Origin: Rothia nasimurium
Lineage (GTDB): Bacteria > Actinomycetota > Actinomycetes > Actinomycetales > Micrococcaceae
Assembly: GCF_014217215.1 (NCBI RefSeq)
Contig: NZ_CP056080.1
Location: 2,108,001 to 2,172,000 of the forward strand
Length of the DNA stretch: 64,000 bases
Direction: 5' to 3'
Shown here: piece by piece, positions 17,985 to 26,165 of the stretch
Numbering within the stretch: the first letter of the stretch is position 1
Layout: the number at the start of each line of letters is the position of its first letter
Program-made: the position numbers and the translations under genes
Notes under the pieces: generated by a model
The model's database searches: none
What the model saw: the letters and a program-made list of their open reading frames with translations, nothing else
Told to the model about the DNA's origin: nothing

Positions 17985-18959
17985 CTAGGACGCCGACGGG
18001 TAGGTGACATCTTCAACGATGACCTTTTCGGCCAGTGAAGACCAGGCGCTACCGATAGAGCCGGCGAGGGGTTGGGTAACAGCGGAGGCAGACCAGCTCA
18101 CTGCACGGATAAGCAGGTCTTCAAGGCTGAGTTCATCAAGAAGTGAGGTAGCAAGGGCTGCTACGAGGGCATCGCCTGCCCCGGTGGGGTTACCTTTAAG
18201 GGGTTCAGCAAGACGCGCTTTGACTCCCTGCTCTTGCCCGAAAGCGTAGAGGCCGTCAGGGCCGCAGGAGACAATAATCTGCTGGGCCCCCAGCTCCTGT
18301 AGGCGGGTGACACCCCGGTAGAGGTCTACCTCACCGGTTGCTTCTACCAGTTCAGCTCGATTGGGCTTGAGGTAGGTGACACCGGCGCGGGCGGCTTCGA
18401 GCAGGTAGGGGCCGGAGGTATCCACGATGAAAGCGGCACCGGCTTCCTGGCAAGTACGGGCGATATCAGCGATAAGTCCTTCTGGGCTCCGGGGAGGGAA
18501 GGAACCAGAAAGTGTGACCACGCTACCGGGGTACTGGGCCAGGGAGTCTGCCAGGTGCTTCAGGAGTTCCCGGTAGACCTCTGCGGGGTGCTCCTGGCCT
18601 GACTCGTTAATGATGGTGGTCGTGGAACTTTCCGTTTCCACCAGGGCGTAGGTGCTCCGCAGGGGAACGGGGGTAGAGGCGTGAAGGAGCTGCACCTGCT
18701 CATGTAGGGGGCACACTCCGGGACTCGAAGCGGCAACTCGGGCGTTGAGCTCGTCCAGTGATGCCTCATTCAGGGGCGCAAGAGCCAGAGCAGGGTAACC
18801 CTGCACGGCGGCTACGTTTGCAACGTTAAGCCCCTTACCGCCCAATCTGCGCTGGGCCTGAGGAATACGAAGAGTGCTCTCCGGGGTGAGCTGGTCTACG
18901 GTCACCGTAATATCGAGAGCCGGATTGAGCGTCAGCGTAATGACTCGTGCATCGGTCAT
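17985..18959 (-). CDS. PfkB-family kinase (tagatose-6-phosphate / 1-phosphofructokinase type)
   Basis: This 324-residue kinase of the PfkB/ribokinase family carries the signature LNPALDITVTVD at the N-terminus, LGGKGLNVA, and the catalytic GNPTGAGDALVAAL with the conserved Asp. It groups by pattern with LacC and FruK, which phosphorylate tagatose-6-P or fructose-1-P at the free hydroxyl. Given agaS upstream and the aldolase downstream, tagatose-6-phosphate is the likely substrate. The ATG has GTAGAGG upstream. Confidence 0.88.
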   Translation of the reverse strand: MTDARVITLTLNPALDITVTVDQLTPESTLRIPQAQRRLGGKGLNVANVAAVQGYPALALAPLNEASLDELNARVAASSPGVCPLHEQVQLLHASTPVPLRSTYALVETESSTTTIINESGQEHPAEVYRELLKHLADSLAQYPGSVVTLSGSFPPRSPEGLIADIARTCQEAGAAFIVDTSGPYLLEAARAGVTYLKPNRAELVEATGEVDLYRGVTRLQELGAQQIIVSCGPDGLYAFGQEQGVKARLAEPLKGNPTGAGDALVAALATSLLDELSLEDLLIRAVSWSASAVTQPLAGSIGSAWSSLAEKVIVEDVTYPSAS

Positions 18960-18987
18960 GATGGTACCTCTACCCTTTCCCTACTGC

Positions 18988-19875
18988 TTAGTTCAGGATG
19001 ACTGAACGGGTCAGGTTGCGGGGCTCATCGGGGTTCAGACCGTTGGCCAGGGCAGTCTCAAGAGCTACGCGGTGCTGGCGAGCAAGGTCAGCCAGGGGGT
19101 CAAGGTCACGGTCTTCGAAGTAAGCACCGGTTGCTTCTACCTGTTCGCGCAGGCCCTCGGGTGCAACGCCGAACTGCCAGGTGACGCGGCCGGGTGCTGC
19201 AATGGAGATGGGGCCGTGGCGGTACTCCATGGAGTTGTAGGATTCGGTCCATTTCTGGGAGGATTCACGCATCTTGAGTGCGGCTTCGGTAGCCAGAGCT
19301 GCGGTCCAGCCGGTGCCCAGGAAGGAGTACTGTTCAGCGTTGATCAGTTCAGGGGCGAGGGGTTCGCTCAGTACGGCGCGGCAATCTTCGATAGCGGCAC
19401 GGCATACTTCTTCAGAGTCGATGGAGCTACGCAGGAACATAAGGGCGGTGGTAGCGAAGCGGGTCTGAACAACGGACTTCTCATCGGCGAAGGAGAGGTC
19501 AACAACGCGGTCAGCAAGTTCTGCTACGGGTGAGTCAGGTACACCAACCAGGACGGTGATGGGCTTGGTGCCCTTGACGCTCTTCATGAAGTCAACGATT
19601 TCGGTGGTGGTACCGGAGCGGCAGATGATGAGGTATTCATCGAAGTCACGGCCGGTGGGCACCTCGGTTGCGGTGAAGGCGTCGGTGATGCCCTGGCCAG
19701 CATTTTCGCGCAGAGCGGCGTATGCCTGAGCCATGAACCAGGAGGTGCCGCAGCCAATAGCTGCTACCTTCAGGCCGGGCTGGGGAAGGACGGCGGTGTC
19801 CAGGCCCAGTGCCTGCTCCCACATGAGGGGCTGGCTTTCAAGTTCTTCTTTCATAAAAGCGCCTGCTAGAGACAT
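18988..19875 (-). CDS. agaS: SIS-domain amino-sugar phosphate deaminase/isomerase (AgaS-like)
   Basis: This 295-residue protein has two SIS (sugar isomerase) domains: the first with IGCGTSWFMAQAYAA and ICRSGTTTEIVDF, the second with FLGTGWTAALATEAALKMRESS and the EYRHGP motif. It resembles AgaS and the isomerase half of GlmS. AgaS converts galactosamine-6-phosphate to tagatose-6-phosphate and ammonia. I chose the ATG at 19875, preceded by GGAAGGG; the open frame runs 20 codons further. It heads the minus-strand operon. Confidence 0.85.
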   Translation of the reverse strand: MSLAGAFMKEELESQPLMWEQALGLDTAVLPQPGLKVAAIGCGTSWFMAQAYAALRENAGQGITDAFTATEVPTGRDFDEYLIICRSGTTTEIVDFMKSVKGTKPITVLVGVPDSPVAELADRVVDLSFADEKSVVQTRFATTALMFLRSSIDSEEVCRAAIEDCRAVLSEPLAPELINAEQYSFLGTGWTAALATEAALKMRESSQKWTESYNSMEYRHGPISIAAPGRVTWQFGVAPEGLREQVEATGAYFEDRDLDPLADLARQHRVALETALANGLNPDEPRNLTRSVILN

Positions 19876-20252
19876 GGTGTTTTTCCCTTCCGGAGCGTCT
19901 GTAGTTCTGGTGAGCAACTGCCTATTAGCAATCATTTTCGCTCAATATTTATGATTACACATGATTCCTTTTGCTGTCTAGACCTGAGGGCAACTTAAAA
20001 GAAAAGGGACACCAAGCCCCCTCCTCAACGGCAAAAATTGAGGCGCACGACACTTAATAGGGAGGGTTTGGTCGATGTTTTTGAGTCAAAACCACCCTTT
20101 TTCAGACATTAGGACCCCATATGCGCCTTTCATCAGGCCCAATGAGCAAGTTTGATTTTTTCTCAAAAAAATCACTCAAAATGTTTACATCACGCAAATT
20201 CGCTCACTATGATGGGATGTGTAGATAGGTCCGTTACCGAGGAGACAATCCC
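19876..20252. promoter_or_regulatory. Divergent agaS / PTS control region with repeated operator-like motif
   Basis: This AT-rich 377-base region separates the two arms of the sugar island. The motif TCRCTCAMWA occurs three times on the plus strand: TCGCTCAATA (19938-19947), TCACTCAAAA (20172-20181) and TCGCTCACTA (20200-20209). The first lies just upstream of agaS and the other two at the PTS promoter, so one regulator, probably the DeoR-type protein at 16114, may control both sides. An inverted CTCCT/AGGAGG-like element is not evident. Confidence 0.5.
20184..20213 (+). promoter_or_regulatory. Promoter of the PTS operon
   Basis: A -35 TTTACA (20184-20189) and a -10 TATGAT (20208-20213) are separated by 18 bases. 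One copy of the operator-like motif (20200-20209) overlaps the -10, which would fit repression. Confidence 0.6.
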
Positions 20253-20687
20253 ATGAGCTTTACTCCCGATCTCGTCTCAGCCCAACGAGAGGCCAAAGAC
20301 TGGAAAGAAGCTATCCAGCTAGTTGGCAGCCTCTACGAGCAGGCCGGGATAGCCACCGAAGAATACACTCAGGCTATGATTCAGGGTGTCCTGGACTTTG
20401 GGCCCTATATGGTCTTTGTTCCCGGCATTGCGATGCCGCACGCTAAGGCAACCAGCGGTGTCCTCAAGTCCGGCACAGCAGTCGTCACCCTATCCACCCC
20501 CGTCGAGTTCGGCAGCGAGAAGAACGACCCCGTCGACTTCCTCATCTCGTTTGCCTCAACAAGCACCGACGGGCACATGGAAAAGATCCAAGAACTTGCA
20601 GCTGTCCTCGCTGACCAAGACCGTATTGAAAAGGCACGCCAGGCTCGCAATGATGATGAGCTTATGAGCGTGTTCACCACCGAATAG
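20253..20687 (+). CDS. PTS EIIA component (fructose/mannitol/ascorbate type)
   Basis: This 144-residue cytosolic phosphocarrier belongs to the PTS_EIIA_2 family. The phosphorylated His lies in PGIAMPHAKATSG near residue 64. In the order IIA-IIB-IIC it forms a split ascorbate-type (Ula) transporter with the next two genes. The ATG is preceded by GAGGAG. EI and HPr must be encoded elsewhere. Confidence 0.9.
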   Translation: MSFTPDLVSAQREAKDWKEAIQLVGSLYEQAGIATEEYTQAMIQGVLDFGPYMVFVPGIAMPHAKATSGVLKSGTAVVTLSTPVEFGSEKNDPVDFLISFASTSTDGHMEKIQELAAVLADQDRIEKARQARNDDELMSVFTTE

Positions 20688-20702
20688 TTAAGGAAAAGAA
20701 CA

Positions 20703-20990
20703 ATGATTTCAATTGCAACCGTATGTGGCATGGGCCTCGGAACCTCCATGATGCTGGCAGGGCAGGTACGCTCCATGCTCAGCGCCGAAGGCATCGACGC
20801 TAAGGTTCAGGCTATCGACCTGGGCTCCTTCAAGTCCCAGCCCTCAGACATCGTTGTCACCACCACCGGCATGGCAAAGAACGTCGAAGGCACCAAGGCT
20901 AAGGTCGTCCTCATCGACAACCTCATCGACAAGAACGAGGTTAAGACCAAGGTTCTTGCAGCTGTCAAAGAATTCCAAGCCGGCGCCTAA
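20703..20990 (+). CDS. PTS EIIB component (ascorbate/galactitol type)
   Basis: This 95-residue protein has the IIB phosphocysteine loop at its N-terminus, ATVCGMGLGTS (Cys near residue 8), as in UlaB and GatB. It takes phosphate from the IIA protein and passes it to the sugar held by IIC. It begins 15 bases after IIA and has AAGGAAA upstream of the ATG. Confidence 0.9.
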   Translation: MISIATVCGMGLGTSMMLAGQVRSMLSAEGIDAKVQAIDLGSFKSQPSDIVVTTTGMAKNVEGTKAKVVLIDNLIDKNEVKTKVLAAVKEFQAGA

Positions 20991-21029
20991 GGGCACCCCT
21001 TAAAACACATACACATAAGGTAAACCACT

Positions 21030-22370
21030 ATGGATTCCGTCCTCTCGTTCTTGATCCAGCTGGTTCAGATTCCAGCTATCATCGTAGGTTTTATTGCATT
21101 TATTGGTCTGCTCGTCCAGAAGAAGAGCACCGACGAGGTGATTACCGGTACCATCAAAACCGCCCTCTCACTGCTGATTATCGCAGGCGGTGCGGGCGTA
21201 CTGATTCAAGGTCTAGCTCCCATCCAGAGCATGTTCGAGATGGCCTTCCCCGCAGGTAACATCACCACTTTCGTTACCTTCGATGAGGCAGTAGTCTCGG
21301 CAGTCCAAACCGGCCCCGTTGCCGCACTTGGCTCCCAGATCGGTCTAACCATGCTCTTTGGTTACATCGTTCACCTGCTTCTGGCCCGCTTCACACCCTG
21401 GCACTACGTCTACCTGACCGGCCACATGATCTGGGTTCACGCTGGTGCTTTCACCATCGCCGTCTACCAGCTCGGTCTGGGCCCCGTATGGACCGTTGTC
21501 ATCGCCTCAATCCTTGACGGCCTCTACATGACCCTGGCTCCCGCCATCGCTCAGCCTTTCGTCCGCCGTATCACCGGTGGCAACGACGTTGGTTTCGCCC
21601 ACGGTCAGACCCTGCTGAACGTACTGGCTGGCTACCTCGGTATGGTCGTTGGCAACAAGGAAAAGTCAACCGAGGACATCAAGCTCCCCGAGAAGCTCTC
21701 CTTCTTCCGTGATGTTGCAGTATCCACCACCCTGGTCATGCTGATTGTCTCCATCGGTTCAGCTATCGCAGCTGTCTCCTCTGGTGGCGTAGCAGCCTTT
21801 GAAGCAACCACCGAAAACGGCGGTATCTCCGACGGTCAGAACTGGCTCCTCTTCGCTTTCATGATGGCTATGCAGTTCACCGCAGGTATGCTGATCCTGC
21901 TCTACGGTGTTCGTATGCTCATCGGTGAAATCGTTCCCGCCTTCGAAGGTATCTCCCAGAAGGTTATCCCCAACGCAATTCCCGCACTGGATGTCCCCGT
22001 TCTGTTCGCCTTCGCACCCAACGCTCTGCTCATCGGTCTGATCTCCGGTCTGATCGGTCAGATTGCCGGTATGGCACTCTGTGTAGCACTGGGCTGGCCG
22101 GTACCGATCCCCTCAATGATCGTTGCCTTCTTCGCTTCCGGTACCGCAGCAATCTTTGCTAACTCAACCGGTGGTCGCGTAGCAGCTTGGATCGGTGGTT
22201 TCCTCTGGGGCTTCCTCGGCTGGATCCTCATCTCCTTCGCCTTCTTCACTCAGGCATTCGGTGATCTAGAAGCTCTCGGTGCTCCCGGCCTCGGCTTCAC
22301 CGTTCCCGACGCCATTGTCCCCGGTATCATCATCCACTGGATTGGCCAGCTCCTGGGTCTCGTAGCCTAA
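21030..22370 (+). CDS. PTS EIIC permease (UlaA-like)
   Basis: This 446-residue membrane protein has about ten or eleven hydrophobic helices and follows the UlaA (ascorbate-galactitol superfamily) pattern, beginning with a helix rich in Ile/Val, then VQKKSTDEVITGTIKTALS and HMIWVHAGAF, and later FAHGQTLLNVLAG. It binds and translocates the sugar. The family was defined on ascorbate, but the gene neighbourhood points to an amino sugar or uronate here. Codon use is very regular, with a strong C/T-ending preference, suggesting high expression. Confidence 0.88.
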   Translation: MDSVLSFLIQLVQIPAIIVGFIAFIGLLVQKKSTDEVITGTIKTALSLLIIAGGAGVLIQGLAPIQSMFEMAFPAGNITTFVTFDEAVVSAVQTGPVAALGSQIGLTMLFGYIVHLLLARFTPWHYVYLTGHMIWVHAGAFTIAVYQLGLGPVWTVVIASILDGLYMTLAPAIAQPFVRRITGGNDVGFAHGQTLLNVLAGYLGMVVGNKEKSTEDIKLPEKLSFFRDVAVSTTLVMLIVSIGSAIAAVSSGGVAAFEATTENGGISDGQNWLLFAFMMAMQFTAGMLILLYGVRMLIGEIVPAFEGISQKVIPNAIPALDVPVLFAFAPNALLIGLISGLIGQIAGMALCVALGWPVPIPSMIVAFFASGTAAIFANSTGGRVAAWIGGFLWGFLGWILISFAFFTQAFGDLEALGAPGLGFTVPDAIVPGIIIHWIGQLLGLVA

Positions 22371-22397
22371 AAACTTGGTTGCAACTCGCACCTCTAT

Positions 22398-22426
22398 CCC
22401 CGCCCGGTCTTACCGGTCGGGCGGGG
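22398..22426 (+). other. Intercistronic hairpin, IIC / SIS protein
   Basis: CCCCGCCCG pairs with CGGGCGGGG around an 11-base loop containing CCGG-type pairing. No T-run follows, so it more likely stabilises mRNA or causes partial termination than ending the operon. Confidence 0.55.
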
Positions 22427-22468
22427 AACAACAATTTTCTACCTGCATCAATCAAAGGATTCTGAATC

Positions 22469-23218
22469 ATGTCACAGCTCTTGGATAGCTACTACCAGCA
22501 GATCATCTCCCTGCTTGAAAAGATTCGTGAAGAAGAAGTACCCACCATCGAAAAGGCAGCATCAGAGATCGCTGACCGCGTCGCAAAGGGTGCCCGTATC
22601 TTTGCTTTCGGTGCTTCACATTCCAGCCTGCCTGTCCAGGACATCGTGTACCGCGCCGGTGGCCTCATGCTCATCAACCCCCTCTACGCACCCGGCGTTG
22701 AAGCACTGACCACCCGCCCCACCACCCTGGGCTCCCAGATGGAACAGATGCCCGGCTACGCCGAGGTCGTCCTCAACAACTCCCCCCTCCGCGAAGGCGA
22801 TGTTCTCATCGTTGTTTCGGTTTCCGGCCGTAACGCTCTTCCCGTCGAGCTGGCTCGCGAAGCCCGTGCCCGTGGCATCTTCGTGGTAGGTCTGACCTCC
22901 TCCAAGTACACCGACGCCGTTACCTCTCGCGTTCCCGATAACACCAAGCTCAAGGATCACGCAGATATCCTCATCGACAACCAGGTCGATGCAGGCGATG
23001 CCGTGCTCTCCCTCGAAGGTGTCCCCCAGAAATTCACCCCTGCTTCGGGCGTCACCTCAACCGCGATTCTGCACTCCCTGTCAGCAGGTATCATCGAGCA
23101 GCTCATCGCTCGCGGAATCAGCGCCCCGGTCTTCCTCGCGGCCAACCTCGATGGTGGTGCCGAGTGGAACAAGAAGCACATGTCTGAAAACCAAGACAGA
23201 ATCTTCTACCTCAACTAA
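22469..23218 (+). CDS. Single SIS-domain protein (UPF0309-like)
   Basis: This 249-residue protein has one SIS domain with FAFGASHSSLPVQDI near residue 50 and VVSVSGRNALPVELAR near 110. It resembles the UPF0309 group of sugar-isomerase-like proteins, which often lie beside PTS genes and have no confirmed reaction. It is distinct from the double-SIS agaS product on the other strand. It probably acts on the phosphorylated sugar delivered by the PTS, for example as an isomerase, etherase or deaminase. The start has AAAGGAT upstream. Confidence 0.8.
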   Translation: MSQLLDSYYQQIISLLEKIREEEVPTIEKAASEIADRVAKGARIFAFGASHSSLPVQDIVYRAGGLMLINPLYAPGVEALTTRPTTLGSQMEQMPGYAEVVLNNSPLREGDVLIVVSVSGRNALPVELAREARARGIFVVGLTSSKYTDAVTSRVPDNTKLKDHADILIDNQVDAGDAVLSLEGVPQKFTPASGVTSTAILHSLSAGIIEQLIARGISAPVFLAANLDGGAEWNKKHMSENQDRIFYLN

Positions 23219-23225
23219 ATGACTG

Positions 23226-23268
23226 GTGCCTAGTACAGCGGGGTCCTTCGGTGTACTAGGCACTTTTT
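23226..23268 (+). terminator. Terminator after the SIS gene
   Basis: GTGCCTAGTACA (23226-23237) pairs with TGTACTAGGCAC (23252-23263), followed by TTTTTG. This is a classical intrinsic terminator, so the lipoprotein gene downstream is either a separate transcript or reached by read-through. Confidence 0.85.
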
Positions 23269-23289
23269 GTATATGTAAGGACAAAAACG

Positions 23290-24909
23290 ATGAAGTTTAA
23301 CTCCAAGAAATACGGTGCCCTCGCACTGGGTCTCATCAGCCTCAGCCTTGCTGGCTGTTCAGGTGTCCCCGGCCAGCCGAGTCAGCCCACCCCCTCTGCG
23401 AGCGCAACCGCTGTAGCTGCCCCCACCAGCCCCAGCGCCAGCCCTTCGGCGGAGAGCACCCAAACCTCTAAGGCTCCCAAGCCCACCAAGAGCCCTAAGC
23501 CGAGCAAGAGCCCTAAGCCGAGCAAGACTCCCAAGCCCGGTAAAACCAGCCAGCCGAGCCAGACACCTAGCCCCAGCGCATCGGCTACCGCCGCACCGAC
23601 CGTTGCCCCCACCGACTCAGCCGGTGACAGCGCCAACCCCAATGGCTGGGTTCTCAAATACGAAGAGAACTTTGACCAGAACCTGGATTTCAACGGAGTT
23701 GACTGGACCATCGATCCGATGGGCCCCGATAGCCCCTGGTATGTTGATGAGTTCTCCGATGACGGTGTTTACTACAGCATTTTGGGTGGCGAGTCCTTCG
23801 ACCGGGCCCTGGATAGCATGAATATCATGCGTAAGCGTGTTGCCTTTGGCCAGGACGGCTGGCTCACCGTTGAGTTAGCTGCCCAGGATGTGAATAAGGA
23901 CGGTGTTCCCGACGCTGAGCCTAGCCTGACCGCAGAGAACGGTGACGGCATCATCAGCGTACCTGCATGGAACACCGGTGTTGTGCTGACCGGCACCGAC
24001 ACCCTGCCCAGCGAATACCGCATTGAGTACGAACTCAAGACCGTTGATTTCGGTGGCAAGCGTACCGTTGACGGTGAAGAGACCTGGAACTACGACGGCA
24101 AGTACAACGGCTACACCCCCGGTGAGTGCAAGACCAACTTCCCCTGGGTCCGCCGTGGCGACTACTCTCAGGGCGGTTCAGAGACCGTTGACCCCTGCGC
24201 CGCACCCTGGGGCGATGTCACCAAGGAGAACGGCTACTACCTGCTCTCCATCATGGACTACGCTCACCCGGCTCCCCACAACAACATCTTCATCCACAGC
24301 CACCGCAAGGTAGGTATGGATACCTACTCTGTTGATGCCTCATGGGCTACCAACTACTCGGTCTGCAACCCCGCAACCCAGGAGCTATACCCCTATACCC
24401 TGTCCAAGGCGAACGGTATCAACCAGATCTTCTTTGACGGCAACAGCTTCCGTGACCCGAGCTTCGCTTACAACGAGTTCGTCATGCCCACTCCCTGTGG
24501 CCTGCGTGTTGGTGACGTTCCCGGTGCAACAATTGTTGCTACCGCTGAGCTTGAGCCTGAACTGATGCCTGAAGAAACCTACACCATTGCTATTGAGCGC
24601 ACCAAGGACAGCTACGTCACTGAGCTCACCGGCAACTTCCGTTACATCGGCCACACCACGATCCGCAATGAGCGCCCCTTCGTGGATGAGGACGGTCAGC
24701 ACTCCATCTGGCACTACAACCAGACCGCTGATGAGTACGATGGTTCTCTGAACCAGACTCTCACCTTTGAGGGTCCCTTCGGTAGCTTCAGCAAGGATAT
24801 GTGGCCTGAAGGATCGGCTTACCCCGATAACTTCGTCATTGGTATCCCCCACCTGAACTACTACGAAGGCTCAGCGACCATCGACAACCTCAAGCTCTAC
24901 ACCAAGTAG
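23290..24909 (+). CDS. Surface lipoprotein with a concanavalin-like domain
   Basis: This 539-residue protein has a lipoprotein signal peptide (lipobox LAGC, Cys near residue 23), then a linker of about 95 residues rich in Pro, Ser, Thr and Lys with repeated SPKPSK units that should span the cell wall. From about residue 118 a beta-rich domain begins (LKYEENFDQNLDF, VDWTID), ending in ATIDNLKLY, a pattern seen in GH16-like and polysaccharide-lyase jelly rolls. I do not see the ExDxxE catalytic motif of GH16, so it may bind or cleave carbohydrate by another mechanism. It precedes the lyase-like gene by 55 bases. Confidence 0.72.
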   Translation: MKFNSKKYGALALGLISLSLAGCSGVPGQPSQPTPSASATAVAAPTSPSASPSAESTQTSKAPKPTKSPKPSKSPKPSKTPKPGKTSQPSQTPSPSASATAAPTVAPTDSAGDSANPNGWVLKYEENFDQNLDFNGVDWTIDPMGPDSPWYVDEFSDDGVYYSILGGESFDRALDSMNIMRKRVAFGQDGWLTVELAAQDVNKDGVPDAEPSLTAENGDGIISVPAWNTGVVLTGTDTLPSEYRIEYELKTVDFGGKRTVDGEETWNYDGKYNGYTPGECKTNFPWVRRGDYSQGGSETVDPCAAPWGDVTKENGYYLLSIMDYAHPAPHNNIFIHSHRKVGMDTYSVDASWATNYSVCNPATQELYPYTLSKANGINQIFFDGNSFRDPSFAYNEFVMPTPCGLRVGDVPGATIVATAELEPELMPEETYTIAIERTKDSYVTELTGNFRYIGHTTIRNERPFVDEDGQHSIWHYNQTADEYDGSLNQTLTFEGPFGSFSKDMWPEGSAYPDNFVIGIPHLNYYEGSATIDNLKLYTK

Positions 24910-24964
24910 GTTCATGCAGAGGAAGTTAAGGTAACAACCTTTCCCCTACTTTCTAAGGAGATAC

Positions 24965-26098
24965 ATGTTGAAGGCTTCACGACGCCAAGCTCTGACCGGC
25001 CTCTTCAGTTCTGTGGCACTTGCCGGGTTGGGCACAACCTTCATTCAGGATCCCGCGCTAGCTGCACGGTCCACCCGTCGCACTACTGCGGTCAACCCTG
25101 ATCGGCTCATCGCGGCTAACCCCACGATGCTGGTTCAGGAAAAGGATTTTGCCTACCTGCGAAACAACCAGGACAAGCTGACCGCTTTCCTTGACCGTTG
25201 TGCCCGCGAGCTGAATTATCAGCCTTCCCCTGTCCAGGATTTGGCGCCTGCTCCGCACTACAACGAGAACGGTGTTAACACCAGCGTCAGTAGCGGGGCT
25301 ATCTTCAGCAAGGATGTTCGCACTGCCTACCGCCTGGCGATTCGTTACCGCATCACCCGTGAGAAGGAGTACGCTCTCAACGCGCTCCGCATCATTGATG
25401 CCTGGGCGAATACTCTCACCGCTGTGGGTACCCGCCAGGGCGAGGCAGATTTGAACTTCAATTCACCGCACATGATTCTGGCTGCTTACTGGGCTCAGGT
25501 CTGCGGTGAGTGGGATAACCAGAAGTTCAAGAACCTGTTGCGCAACGTGGTTCTTCCGCACACTACCTCGGACCGCGACAACAACCACGGTTTCTGGGGT
25601 GTGCTGACTGAGGTATGCGCAGCTGGCTACCTGGGCGATAAGGTTCTGCTTCAGAAGGCTAAAGACCGTTGGGAGACGCTACTTATTAACGGTGTTGACG
25701 AAAATGGTGAAATGCCTCTGGAACGAGATCGCAGTGCGACCTCCAACTGGTTCGGTGGTCCCGATAAGGGTAAGAAGGGTATCGCCTACACCCACTACGC
25801 TCTGCTCCCTGCCAGCCATGCGGCTAAGATCTTCGTTGATCTGGGCCTGGCCGCCTGGGCAACCCCCGGCGGTAAGAAGCTGGAGCAGGCATACGGCGTT
25901 GCCGCCAAGTGGACTAACGATCCCACCACCTTCCCCTACTATGAGAGCAACAACGGGCAGCTTGACGGTATCCGCGATGCAGCATATTTTGCTCTGCTGA
26001 ACCGCGTATACACCAACGCAGATGCCCAGAAGGCTCTGGCCGATGGTGGCCTTGGTTCCAACGGTCTGCAGACCCTGGAGCTTTTCCCCACCTTTTAA
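24965..26098 (+). CDS. Exported alginate-lyase-family protein
   Basis: This 377-residue protein starts with a signal sequence that contains SRRQALTG, a Tat-like twin-arginine motif without perfect consensus, ending near DPALAA. The mature part is an alpha/alpha barrel of the alginate_lyase (PL5-like) family. Visible are YALNALRIIDAWANTL, NSPHMILAAYWAQV, the RDNNHGFWG catalytic-site type segment, and GEMPLERDRSATSNWFGG followed by YTHYALLPASHAA. The family eliminates on uronic acids in polymers; some members have other substrates. With the PTS and amino-sugar enzymes it probably starts breakdown of an external polysaccharide. Confidence 0.82.
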   Translation: MLKASRRQALTGLFSSVALAGLGTTFIQDPALAARSTRRTTAVNPDRLIAANPTMLVQEKDFAYLRNNQDKLTAFLDRCARELNYQPSPVQDLAPAPHYNENGVNTSVSSGAIFSKDVRTAYRLAIRYRITREKEYALNALRIIDAWANTLTAVGTRQGEADLNFNSPHMILAAYWAQVCGEWDNQKFKNLLRNVVLPHTTSDRDNNHGFWGVLTEVCAAGYLGDKVLLQKAKDRWETLLINGVDENGEMPLERDRSATSNWFGGPDKGKKGIAYTHYALLPASHAAKIFVDLGLAAWATPGGKKLEQAYGVAAKWTNDPTTFPYYESNNGQLDGIRDAAYFALLNRVYTNADAQKALADGGLGSNGLQTLELFPTF

Positions 26099-26131
26099 TG
26101 TTCAGGCCATAATCGCCGGAACGTGCTAGAC

Positions 26132-26160
26132 GGGGCGGTCAGCACTATGCTGGCCGCCCC
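26132..26160. terminator. Bidirectional terminator, lyase / nrdG
   Basis: GGGGCGGTCAGCA pairs with TGCTGGCCGCCCC around a CTA loop. TCTTGCT follows on the plus strand. It lies between converging genes. Confidence 0.75.
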
Positions 26161-26165
26161 TCTTG

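Noticed and set aside
23460-23580. Repeated SPKPSK-coding DNA as a possible CRISPR or satellite
   Set aside because: The repeats encode the proline/lysine linker of a lipoprotein and follow codon boundaries.
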